A stretch of DNA of 59,356 bases, taken from assembly GCA_964590955.1 (NCBI GenBank), contig CAZPYT010000001.1, forward strand, positions 1 through 59,356. The letters run 5' to 3'. This document shows positions 37,352 through 45,262 of this stretch, piece after piece (the stretch's first letter is position 1; every line of letters begins with the position of its first letter). This DNA comes from CAZPYT01 sp964590955. GTDB lineage: Bacteria; Patescibacteriota; WWE3; UBA101185; UBA10185. Under the pieces are notes generated by a model. It did no database searches. It saw only the letters and a list, made by a program, of their open reading frames with translations, and was not told where the DNA came from. The translations under genes were made by a program, and so were the position numbers.

Positions 37352-38344
37352 CTACTCAATGGCAAGAATATTTGGGGGTGATACTTCAACTACCTGATCC
37401 TTACCGTCCAACTTTACAAATATACTAGATTTTAGCACTCTGTCAACAATGCCCATATGTCCAAAATTACTTGAATTAAATACTTGAACCCGCATTCCCT
37501 TTTTCACATAGCGTAAAATACTCCCGAGCTCTCCGGTAATATCCAATTCACTGTCTTTTGGTACCGGAATCTGTAATACGTGTCTACCCGGATAATAGAA
37601 CACATATCTATTTGAAATATTATTTAAAAATTCATAAATAAAATCAGGGGTTTGAATATCTCCAAAACCTGAAAACAAACCGAGACCGAGATTTTTCTCG
37701 CTGCAGTAATCGAAAATGTCTTTTTCAGCACTTCCGGCCAAAACCACAGATACATTAAGACCTAGGGCAATCTCCACAATTTCCTGAGTTAAATGATGCC
37801 CTACGTATACTATCTTCCCTACTCCAGACTTTAGATAATTTCTAAAATATTGAGATACTAAGATTTCTGAAGGATTTGGAAACACGATCAATTCACCTGA
37901 TTTTTGTTTTCCCGTCATTATTGGTATATGCATATCAATCGCTTGTGTATTTATTAAAACAGAGCGATCCTTAGATATATCTCTTATAGTCCCCCACACT
38001 CCCGGTAATAGCCAGTAGTCTTTTGGTTCGGATTTGTAAAGAAGCTTTCCTACCTCACCTTTTTCTACAAAGCCATCAAACGGAGCAAACACCTTATTAA
38101 AGCCCTTTTTTCCCAATAACTCGCCTGAATGAAATGTAGTCAATTCAGAGGGTTTTAGAACTTTTACCAGTTTAAAATCAGCGCCAAGATCAAAAACTTC
38201 ATATGTCATTTTACATGTACCTAGTTTGTTGAAAGGCTCTACAATATCCCCAATAGATGCAGTCAACTGACCATCCGCAGGAAGTGTACGCTCAACCAAA
38301 AGATTTTCACGGTACAATAATTTTTTTATAACAGGTATGTGCAT
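37352..38344 (-). CDS. Conserved-looking protein with barrel and KOW-like ends
   Basis: No firm family. The N-terminal third looks like barrel-sandwich segments (ASIGDIVEPFNKLGT and VFAPFDGFVEKGEVGKLLY), as in biotinyl or lipoyl-like domains. The last 50 residues resemble a KOW motif (KKGMRVQVFNSSNFGHMGIVDRV). The middle holds GKIVYVGHHLTQEIVEIALGL. It lies 3 bases after the MutL-like gene at 38348, so the two probably work together. Confidence 0.5.
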   Translation of the reverse strand: MHIPVIKKLLYRENLLVERTLPADGQLTASIGDIVEPFNKLGTCKMTYEVFDLGADFKLVKVLKPSELTTFHSGELLGKKGFNKVFAPFDGFVEKGEVGKLLYKSEPKDYWLLPGVWGTIRDISKDRSVLINTQAIDMHIPIMTGKQKSGELIVFPNPSEILVSQYFRNYLKSGVGKIVYVGHHLTQEIVEIALGLNVSVVLAGSAEKDIFDYCSEKNLGLGLFSGFGDIQTPDFIYEFLNNISNRYVFYYPGRHVLQIPVPKDSELDITGELGSILRYVKKGMRVQVFNSSNFGHMGIVDRVLKSSIFVKLDGKDQVVEVSPPNILAIE

Positions 38345-38347
38345 CAG

Positions 38348-39403
38348 CTACAATCTCCCATAAATTTCATTAATACCTTTAAGATTTGCATTAATGTCAA
38401 TTTGTAAATTATTGTAACTATAGTTTTTAATGTCATTCTTTGGTCTGGTATCAATGATAATGCCTAGTTTTCCGCCCTTTACAGTCTTTTCTATACTGCC
38501 AATCTGTTTCCCTTTTACAACTATTCTTGTAGAAGTATTTTCATTTAATGGCAAAAACACTATACGACCTGACCTCACTTCTATTAACTGACTGTTGTTA
38601 GTATCATTTTGTAGCAAGCACGAAGTGTCCCCGGGACTATTTAAAAGCGTACCCAAATTTTTGGGTTTATATTCTTCAATCAATTTTGCGTATTTATCGT
38701 TGTAATAGCGCATATGAGCCAAGTGAATCAATTCAGAGTGTTTATCCAACGAGATATAGTGAAATCCCGGAGCTATAATAAAACTAAGTAAATACAAATA
38801 TGATATCTTTTCAAATTCAATCTTGTTAGTATCAAAAATATCACCCATAAATAGAGTCGGCTTTAATAGAGCTTTCTGCTCTTTAGCATCCATTTTTTGT
38901 TCATCCATTGTTCTGAATATATTCCAAACGTTAGCCAATAAAAGATTATACTCTGAAGGCTTTTCTGGTATTACATTGCTGTATAGGGCTAAATTAAGTA
39001 AATAATTTTTTTCTTTAACCCCGTACTGCAAATTTTTTACATCACTATGAGAAATGTATGAATTTTGTTTATATACACTTCTATCTGTAACGCTGACCAC
39101 ATGATAATTATCTATTTTTTTAACAAGCTGATCTAAAAGGTAGGCATTGGCAAATTTGTTAGGTATGTTTGGTATTGTGGGAAATCCGGTAGCAATAATA
39201 TCGCACTTATCTGTTCTTGAAATTTTAAATTGCCTCATTAAATAAGATGTGACTTCTTCGTAATATTGATCTACAGAATAAGTGTGCTCAAATAAATCGC
39301 GGGAATAAGGATACCTGTATGTAATGCTGGTGATTTTATCCTCTGCATCGATATAAACACCTCTTGTTGAATTTATTCCATAATTTAACGAAAGCAAGGG
39401 CAT
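38348..39403 (-). CDS. MutL-like (ASKHA-type) protein of unknown function
   Basis: The C-terminal part (VRSGRIVFLPLNENTSTRIVV, then GGKLGIIIDTRPKN) resembles the end of the glutamate-mutase MutL family, where GG-LG-VIDAR is characteristic. The N-terminus (SLNYGINSTRGVYIDAED) has the look of a degraded ASKHA phosphate loop. The catalytic set is not conserved, so enzymatic activity is doubtful. TGC-TAAGAT, an extended -10, ends six bases before the ATG. Confidence 0.45.
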   Translation of the reverse strand: MPLLSLNYGINSTRGVYIDAEDKITSITYRYPYSRDLFEHTYSVDQYYEEVTSYLMRQFKISRTDKCDIIATGFPTIPNIPNKFANAYLLDQLVKKIDNYHVVSVTDRSVYKQNSYISHSDVKNLQYGVKEKNYLLNLALYSNVIPEKPSEYNLLLANVWNIFRTMDEQKMDAKEQKALLKPTLFMGDIFDTNKIEFEKISYLYLLSFIIAPGFHYISLDKHSELIHLAHMRYYNDKYAKLIEEYKPKNLGTLLNSPGDTSCLLQNDTNNSQLIEVRSGRIVFLPLNENTSTRIVVKGKQIGSIEKTVKGGKLGIIIDTRPKNDIKNYSYNNLQIDINANLKGINEIYGRL

Positions 39404-39580
39404 ACTATTATCTTAGCATCATTGAGAACTGTGTTGTATAGATTAACTGAAAATTTAGTCACTTGTGAAAACTAGCACACTTAAGTTTACTACATTTGCC
39501 TATTTTGAGAGTTAGAAAAAGATTCAAATATATGTTTCGTCAGCGTTATCACCACAAATTGTTCTATTTTTAAAGAAACC

Positions 39581-39610
39581 AAAAACGCCACGGTTACCCG
39601 TGGCGTTTTA
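39581..39610 (-). terminator. Intrinsic terminator of the rpsF-ssb-rpsR operon
   Basis: AAAACGCCACGG pairs perfectly with CCGTGGCGTTTT around a 4-base loop, with T-runs on both strands. It lies 25 bases past the rpsR stop. Confidence 0.93.
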
Positions 39611-39634
39611 CATTTTCAATCGAACTGAGTTAAA

Positions 39635-39877
39635 TTACTGAATTTGTCGATCAGTGTAAGGCAATAGAGCCATATATCTGGCTTTTTTAATTTCATTAGC
39701 CAACTTTCTCTGACTTTTTTCAGAAACTCCTGAATAAGTATGGTGCATTATTTTTTGTCGATCCGTTAAGAATCTCTTTAAAACAAGTACATCTTTATAA
39801 TCAGGCTCTTTTCCTACTTCTATAAAGTAGTCAGACTTGTTGTCTATGTTTTTAATTTTTTTTGCCTTCTGTACCAT
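39635..39877 (-). CDS. rpsR: Ribosomal protein bS18
   Basis: A small-subunit protein that binds next to bS6. IDNKSDYFIEVGKEPDYKDVLVLKRFLTDRQKIMH and the C-terminal LANEIKKARYMALLPYTDRQ match the family. The length of 80 is normal. It is the last gene of the operon; no rplI (L9) follows, and a terminator closes the unit. Confidence 0.94.
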   Translation of the reverse strand: MVQKAKKIKNIDNKSDYFIEVGKEPDYKDVLVLKRFLTDRQKIMHHTYSGVSEKSQRKLANEIKKARYMALLPYTDRQIQ

Positions 39878-39898
39878 AGTTATAATCTTTCAGTAGAA

Positions 39899-40357
39899 TT
39901 ATTCATCAGAACCTGAATCATCTACTCCAAAATCTTCAGACAGCACTTGATCTAGATCGATTTCATCAGTTGAAGCTGTTGCATTATCGAAATGCTCTTC
40001 TTCAGAACTTGAATCTCCTGATTTTCTATTTACAAGAACAATCATTTCGTCAATTACAACTTCTGTCTTGTATCTTTTATTACCGTCGCTGTCAACCCAA
40101 TCTCTAGTCTGAAGTCTGCCTTCTACATAAACTTTTGTACCTTTACTCAAAAGTTGAGAACACAACTCAGCCAGTTTATTCCAGGCTACGATATTGTGAA
40201 AATCGGCTGCTTCTTTTTTGACGCCTTCTACTGCCCATTCTCTGTTGGTTGCTAAACCAAAACTTGCTACTGGAGTTCCTTGAGGTGTATATCTTAACTC
40301 AGGATCTCTGGTTAAATTTCCTATAAGGATAACTTTATTAACGCTTCTTGCTGACAT
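39899..40357 (-). CDS. ssb: Single-stranded DNA-binding protein
   Basis: It coats single-stranded DNA in replication and repair. The OB domain is clear (VNKVILIGNLTRDPELRYTPQG, WNKLAELCSQLLSKGTKVYVEGRLQTR). The acidic tail ends DDSGSDE and lacks the hydrophobic IPF/PF tip through which most bacterial SSBs recruit partners. The 152 residues are otherwise typical. It sits between rpsF and rpsR, the usual place. Confidence 0.94.
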   Translation of the reverse strand: MSARSVNKVILIGNLTRDPELRYTPQGTPVASFGLATNREWAVEGVKKEAADFHNIVAWNKLAELCSQLLSKGTKVYVEGRLQTRDWVDSDGNKRYKTEVVIDEMIVLVNRKSGDSSSEEEHFDNATASTDEIDLDQVLSEDFGVDDSGSDE

Positions 40358-40370
40358 AATTTTCCTCCAT

Positions 40371-40664
40371 TCAGCTTTTTGCTGTAATTAAATACCTAAC
40401 CAATCCATTTTCCAGATTTAATTTTTTAATAAGGGAATCTAATCTTTCTGAAGGCAACGAAATATTTAATACTTCATAGAAACCTTCAGTCTCTTGTTTT
40501 ATTTTATAAGCCAGTTTCCTCTTTCCCCAAAAGTCAGTTTTTTCAATTTTACCTCCCAGTGAATCGATAAAACCCCCAATTTTCTTGGATAAATCCTTGG
40601 CTTTCTGGTCACCCAAACTGCCTTTTACTAATGTCATTACTTCGTAATTTTGCATATTACTCAC
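40371..40664 (-). CDS. rpsF: Ribosomal protein bS6
   Basis: A small-subunit protein. NYEVMTLVKG, DFWGKRKLAYKI and EGFYEVLNISLPSE match bS6; 97 residues. It is the first gene of the rpsF-ssb-rpsR operon, with TATAAT at 40678-40683 and a possible -35 (TAGACG) 17 bases away, plus AAGGTGA before the start, so unlike many genes here it has a conventional leader. Confidence 0.93.
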   Translation of the reverse strand: MSNMQNYEVMTLVKGSLGDQKAKDLSKKIGGFIDSLGGKIEKTDFWGKRKLAYKIKQETEGFYEVLNISLPSERLDSLIKKLNLENGLVRYLITAKS

Positions 40665-40883
40665 CTTAAGCTAGCCTATTATAGCCACTTAAGTTTCGTT
40701 CGTCTACCTTTCATATTCTACCCAAAATAGACAAGAACACTAGGGATACTACTATATATGATAGCCGTTTGCAAGATTTTCACGTGTTAATAACGCTACT
40801 TTACGGATGTATTTTTTTTAGTAAAATTGAAAAGTTTTAAATTATTTGAGGTTTAGCAGTTACCCCAAAAAGGCGTTGTTTAC

Positions 40884-41789
40884 TTAATTGCAATGAACCA
40901 TAAACAACCACAACACCCCAATTTTTTCGAGTGGTTTTAAAGCTGTTGTGTAAACTTTAATCTTTGGAATCATAAATTCAACTTCTTTACCTTTAAATTT
41001 CTTTTTAAAATTTGTGAAATCTTTCCAGTTTATTGGCGCATTATATCTTGGATCATACATACCATTAAGATCGAAGGTTTTACTCCCTAGTTTTTTCGCT
41101 TGTATTATGCCTTCCCAAATAAGGCTGGTGGAAACATTAAGATCTTTTCCCAGTGCTAAAGCAGGAAGAAAAATTCCAAAAGTAGTGGATCTATATTGTA
41201 AGAGCATATTAGCTCCAATCAATTGATTATTTTTATAAGCACCTATTAAAATAATGTCTTTCTCAAAAACTGCCCACTTATTCATCCAATCAGATCTTTT
41301 AGCATTATAGAGTCTATGCTTTTTACAAAACAACTTTAGAAAAAGGTAAAATTCCTCTATATTCTTTATAGTTCTAATCTCAAAATCAGCTTTTATATTT
41401 TTCTTTATTATTTTTTGAGTGGAATGATCAAAACCGGATAAAATTTGTTCTGGCGGTAAGGTTAAATCGATATAAGAAGTTTTTGTGGGACTTAAAAAGA
41501 AATCGAAATCATTGAATCCATTTTCATGTAGCTCATTTTCTACATTTTTATAATCCGGATCAGAAGATATAATTGCAGGTTCAACTACCACTAAAAGCGC
41601 CTTATGTGCCAGCGCCAAGGTGTCTATAGATAACGGTGTTATATAAGGGGATCCCCGCTGAATTTTTAGTATAGACCCAATCAAAGGAAGCTCCTTTATG
41701 AGTACTCTAGTCGATCCAATATTCTCTAAAAACCATCCTTTTTTACAGAAATATTGACAATATTTGAGAGATTGACGATAGTCATCCAC
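40884..41789 (-). CDS. FemAB-family aminoacyl or peptidoglycan-bridge transferase
   Basis: FemAB proteins use aminoacyl-tRNA to add residues to cell-wall peptides. GNAT-like features are visible: PPEQILSGFDHSTQKIIKKN, IRTIKNIEEFYLFLKLF, IGAYKNNQLIGANMLLQY and the C-terminal FDLNGMYDPRYNAP. The 301 residues are somewhat short for a full FemA. It diverges from the gene at 41810, and both may use the palindrome AGTATACT as a -10 box. Confidence 0.75.
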   Translation of the reverse strand: MDDYRQSLKYCQYFCKKGWFLENIGSTRVLIKELPLIGSILKIQRGSPYITPLSIDTLALAHKALLVVVEPAIISSDPDYKNVENELHENGFNDFDFFLSPTKTSYIDLTLPPEQILSGFDHSTQKIIKKNIKADFEIRTIKNIEEFYLFLKLFCKKHRLYNAKRSDWMNKWAVFEKDIILIGAYKNNQLIGANMLLQYRSTTFGIFLPALALGKDLNVSTSLIWEGIIQAKKLGSKTFDLNGMYDPRYNAPINWKDFTNFKKKFKGKEVEFMIPKIKVYTTALKPLEKIGVLWLFMVHCN

Positions 41790-41797
41790 GTAAATAG

Positions 41798-41803
41798 TAT
41801 ACT
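41798..41803. promoter_or_regulatory. Shared palindromic -10 box for divergent genes
   Basis: TATACT, within the palindrome AGTATACT, lies six bases before the ATG at 41810 and about ten bases before the start at 41789 on the other strand. Neither gene has a Shine-Dalgarno. Confidence 0.45.
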
Positions 41804-41809
41804 AGACAA

Positions 41810-42595
41810 ATGAATATAAAGCTTTATTTCTGGTTTTTATTTAAAGAAAAAGTATTGTATGTGGGAAAAGGGTTATACTCCAGCATAAAAGTTACTAAAA
41901 AAGGATGCAGATACAACTTATATACCGGAGATAATTTTTTACAGACATCTATACTTAAAAACGATATACCGACAGGATCATTTTTTGATTGGTATTTAAT
42001 TGCACCCTGGTTTGATAAAAATTTCAACGGAAATATCTCAAACATGGCAGTTCTAGGTCTTGGCGGCGGGTCTCAAGTAAGCTTGTACAATTCTGTGTAC
42101 AGCGTTAAGCACATTACCGGTGTGGAACTTGATCCAAAAATTATTGAAGTAGCAAACAAATATTTCGATTTATGCGCTTACAAAAACCTGAATATTGTAA
42201 ATTCAGATGCATTTGAATTTCTAAAAAACTCGCAAGAAAAATTTAATCTTATTATCGTAGACACTTTTAAGAAAGACATGTTCGAAATAAATAATCAGTC
42301 CCTAAAATTTATTGAAACTGCTAGAAATTGCTTATCAACTAATGGAATACTCTTCATAAATAAATTACGAAGCGATGGAAGTAATAGCGATCTAGAGATA
42401 AGTCTTCAGTCATATTTTTCTTTTGTCTACAAATTTAATGTCTTTGAGACAAGCTTTTACATTGCAACTTCGTCTGCCACTGCTGTCAGAAATACTGATG
42501 AATTAATATCTTCTGCGATAGATTATTCAAAAAAATTGCTTTTCTTCAAAAAATTAAGAAAATTAGAGCTTAATCTATTAGCTACTAAACATTAA
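41810..42595 (+). CDS. Spermidine-synthase-like methyltransferase-fold protein
   Basis: A soluble Rossmann-fold protein of 261 residues with VLGLGGGSQVSLY, GVELDPKIIEVANKYF and LIIVDTFKKDMFE, as in spermidine synthases and related methyltransferases. The aminopropyltransferase Asp pair is only partly preserved, so the reaction is uncertain. It is the second such domain in the window (compare 15223-17361). Its last three codons and its stop lie inside the 62-base repeat copied from the ychF 3' end. Confidence 0.7.
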   Translation: MNIKLYFWFLFKEKVLYVGKGLYSSIKVTKKGCRYNLYTGDNFLQTSILKNDIPTGSFFDWYLIAPWFDKNFNGNISNMAVLGLGGGSQVSLYNSVYSVKHITGVELDPKIIEVANKYFDLCAYKNLNIVNSDAFEFLKNSQEKFNLIIVDTFKKDMFEINNQSLKFIETARNCLSTNGILFINKLRSDGSNSDLEISLQSYFSFVYKFNVFETSFYIATSSATAVRNTDELISSAIDYSKKLLFFKKLRKLELNLLATKH

Positions 42596-42699
42596 ACCTA
42601 AACTCAACCACATCGCCATCCTGCATAACATATTCTTTACCTTCCATATACAAGGAATCAAGTTCGTTAGCATTTTCAAATAGCATACTTCGACCAAAA
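42585..42699 (-). pseudogene. Remnant of a ychF 3' end
   Basis: Read leftward, this stretch encodes FENANELDSLYMEGKEYVMQ followed by DGDVVEFRFNV and a stop. The last 20 residues equal the C-terminus of YchF (44165-45262), while the upstream part is similar but diverged. No frame continues it further. It could be a displaced gene end, an attachment site mimicking ychF, or a recombination scar. Confidence 0.65.
42586..42647. repeat. 62-base direct repeat, copy 1
   Basis: Identical over 62 bases to 44166-44227. It overlaps the 3' end of the spermidine-synthase-like gene and the ychF remnant. Confidence 0.95.
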
Positions 42700-42775
42700 C
42701 AGATAAAAAAATTAGCTGAAATACTCTATATAGCTTGGGTCTTTAGATTTTTAGGTCAATTGTCGACAAATAAAC

Positions 42776-44107
42776 CTAGGAGAATGCTTCGGTATGATTA
42801 GATTTAAAACTTGAATTGTCTAAAATGAGTTCGGATAGATGTTTCCATTGATAAACCGGGTAAGAATCAAGCATAGAAAATGCCATTAAACCGGACTCGT
42901 AATGGTCATTAAAACCATGTCCTTTATAAAATTCCTGAAGCTTTTCAATTGCATAAGCTGCATCATAAACCAATCGTACATATTCATGCCTAACAGAAAT
43001 ACTATTCTCATCGTTAGGAACATTTGGTTCCCAGCCTTCAGGACGAATTAATTTATACAGTTTTTCAACGGTCCTCGTTATCCGAGAATCCTTTGATCCT
43101 GATAAAATATTTTCAAAGTCATAGATATCCCCTGCTTCCAAAAGGGGTTTAATGTAATCTGTAACAAAGGTTTTGCCTTCTAAATATGCCTCAGTCGCAA
43201 AAGCAAATAGTTCAGTTTTAAGTGATTGAAAGCTTTCTTTTGATAAAGAAACTCTACGACTTTCTCCTTGAAATAAATCATATCCAGCTTCACTAAAACT
43301 TGGTGGGTCTAACTTTTGTTCCAACTCAACGGAATAAATCTGCAACGAGTCATCATATACATGACGTCGTTCATGTTCATATGTGAGCTTATCAATAGAC
43401 ACTATACTAGATTCCTCTTGAAGTTGTCCTACCAAAAATATACATTGCACATCTTCAACTGACTCCTGCGCTACATGTCTTCTGCCAAAGGGAGATATTT
43501 TTGGCCTTTGTTGAAAGCCTGAGACAGCACCCTTTGATGTTCTTTTCCCTCCTATCAATGAGTGCAACTTGTTGAGTTCTTCCAAAGAATCCACACAAAA
43601 AACTATTGAAGAATCCGATTCGAAAAAATGAAGGCAGCCGTCATAATTTGCCAGAGTATATAATGTACCAAATAGCCTTTTTGCAACTTCTGCATTAAGT
43701 TCACTCGGGGTGATCTTTCGATCCTCCAATAATAAGTTTATGTCAGCCTCATTGGTAGCTATAAATTGTCGTTTACCAAGAATCGTAGTTTTAAGCTTTT
43801 TCTCTAATACCGGATATATCTCATCTTGAGGGGTTTCTGCAACCTCTTGAAATGTATTAATTGTAAGACCTACTACATCTGCGGTTTCCTTGAAAGTTTT
43901 CTCAGGTAATGAACCAAGCTTGCAAACTAAAGTGTCCTTATCTCTTTCAACAATTCTATCGGAATCTTTTAGAATCATATCAAAAGCTCTTTCTGAATAA
44001 AGCTTTACTGCAGCTACAGCCTCAAGATCGGCAACAAATCTTTTCATTTTTTCTGATTCGTTATTAGATTCCGGACTATAATCATGTGTTTCGGTATTAC
44101 TTACCAT
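42776..44107 (-). CDS. Putative HExxH zinc metallopeptidase
   Basis: Unrecognised family of 443 residues. The sequence YEHERRHVYDD contains HERRH, an HExxH zinc-binding motif, in the middle of the protein (about residue 245), and ELFAFATEAYLEG about 65 residues later could supply a third ligand. There is no signal peptide or membrane helix, so it would act in the cytoplasm. It has a TATTAT box six bases before the ATG. It lies alone between two copies of a 62-base ychF repeat, which suggests acquisition as a unit. Confidence 0.55.
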   Translation of the reverse strand: MVSNTETHDYSPESNNESEKMKRFVADLEAVAAVKLYSERAFDMILKDSDRIVERDKDTLVCKLGSLPEKTFKETADVVGLTINTFQEVAETPQDEIYPVLEKKLKTTILGKRQFIATNEADINLLLEDRKITPSELNAEVAKRLFGTLYTLANYDGCLHFFESDSSIVFCVDSLEELNKLHSLIGGKRTSKGAVSGFQQRPKISPFGRRHVAQESVEDVQCIFLVGQLQEESSIVSIDKLTYEHERRHVYDDSLQIYSVELEQKLDPPSFSEAGYDLFQGESRRVSLSKESFQSLKTELFAFATEAYLEGKTFVTDYIKPLLEAGDIYDFENILSGSKDSRITRTVEKLYKLIRPEGWEPNVPNDENSISVRHEYVRLVYDAAYAIEKLQEFYKGHGFNDHYESGLMAFSMLDSYPVYQWKHLSELILDNSSFKSNHTEAFS

Positions 44108-44164
44108 ATCTTAATAATAAACTAAGTTAGAATAAAAATCCCTGGCACAATATTAAGAACAAAA

Positions 44165-45262
44165 TTAAACATTAAACCTAAACTCAACCACATCGCCATC
44201 CTGCATAACATATTCTTTACCTTCCATTCGCAATTTACCTAGCTCTTTAGCTTTTTTCCATCCGCCTACTTTTATTAGAGTTTCAAAGTCAATTATTTCT
44301 GCTTTGATAAATCCTCGCTGAAAATCGGTATGAATTACACCTGCCGCCTCAGGCGCTTTATAATCCTTTTTTATGGTCCATGCGCGAACTTCTTTTGGAC
44401 CGGCAGTAAGATAAGTCTGCAAACCTAATAAATCATAACATTTTCTAATAACCAGATTTAATCCAGGCTCCTTTATACCAACTTCTTTGAGGTATTCCAC
44501 TCTTTCTTCTTCAGAAAATGAAATCAAATCGGCCTCAACTTTCGCTGAGATTTTTATCAACTCATATTCCCCTACTTTTGTAATTACATTAGATTCAGCC
44601 AGCTCACTTTCATCCACATTTAAAACGTATAAAACCGGTTTTGCAGTCAAAAGCCCCATTTCTTTTAAAATAAGCTGCTCATCATCTGATGGAACTACAT
44701 CACGGGCACCTCTCCCCTGTTCTAAAGCTGCTTTAACTTTCGATAAAAAGGCGTGTTCTTCTTTAAACTTTCTGGATTCGAGCCGTTTTTCAACAGTTTG
44801 TAAATCCGACAAGGCTAATTCTGCATTAATAAGTTCAATATCGCTTTGCGGATCAACAGCACCGGCGCGTATAACATTTTCATCAGAAAAACCTCTTACA
44901 ACCTGTAAAATTGCATCAGTTTCTCTGATGTGCGCTAAGAACTGATTACCCAAACCCTCACCCTCAGAAGCACCTTTCACCAGACCTGCAATATCATAAA
45001 ATTTTATAAAAGCAGGAATAATCTTTGGCTGTGAAAATGTGGGCTTTTCTTTTTCTTGCGGACTTGTTTCTGACAAAATTAAATCATAAAGCTTTTGCAA
45101 ACGTTCATCAGGAACATCCACCACACCCATATTGGGATCAATTGTGGCAAATGGATAATTTGCCGACAATGCTGCTTGTTTTTTTAATAACGCATTAAAT
45201 AGTGTTGATTTGCCGACGTTCGGTAGGCCGACTATTCCTATTGATAGAGTGTACTTCGACAT
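44165..45262 (-). CDS. ychF: YchF/OLA1-type GTPase or ATPase
   Basis: A ribosome-associated P-loop NTPase with Walker A GLPNVGKSTLF, FYDIAGLVKGASEGEGLGNQFL (G3 region) and VLNVDESE (NxxE in place of NKxD, as is typical of YchF), ending in the TGS domain with MEGKEYVMQDGDVVEFRFNV. ATG 45262 is chosen for MSKYTLSIG; GAGAGGAA lies a few bases upstream. The 365 residues are normal. The 3' end is duplicated at 42586, and the 5' end is overlapped by the serine recombinase, so both ends are disturbed. Confidence 0.93.
   Translation of the reverse strand: MSKYTLSIGIVGLPNVGKSTLFNALLKKQAALSANYPFATIDPNMGVVDVPDERLQKLYDLILSETSPQEKEKPTFSQPKIIPAFIKFYDIAGLVKGASEGEGLGNQFLAHIRETDAILQVVRGFSDENVIRAGAVDPQSDIELINAELALSDLQTVEKRLESRKFKEEHAFLSKVKAALEQGRGARDVVPSDDEQLILKEMGLLTAKPVLYVLNVDESELAESNVITKVGEYELIKISAKVEADLISFSEEERVEYLKEVGIKEPGLNLVIRKCYDLLGLQTYLTAGPKEVRAWTIKKDYKAPEAAGVIHTDFQRGFIKAEIIDFETLIKVGGWKKAKELGKLRMEGKEYVMQDGDVVEFRFNV
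44166..44227. repeat. 62-base direct repeat, copy 2 (ychF 3' end)
   Basis: The genuine 3' end of ychF, identical to 42586-42647. The two copies bracket the metallopeptidase gene. Confidence 0.95.
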
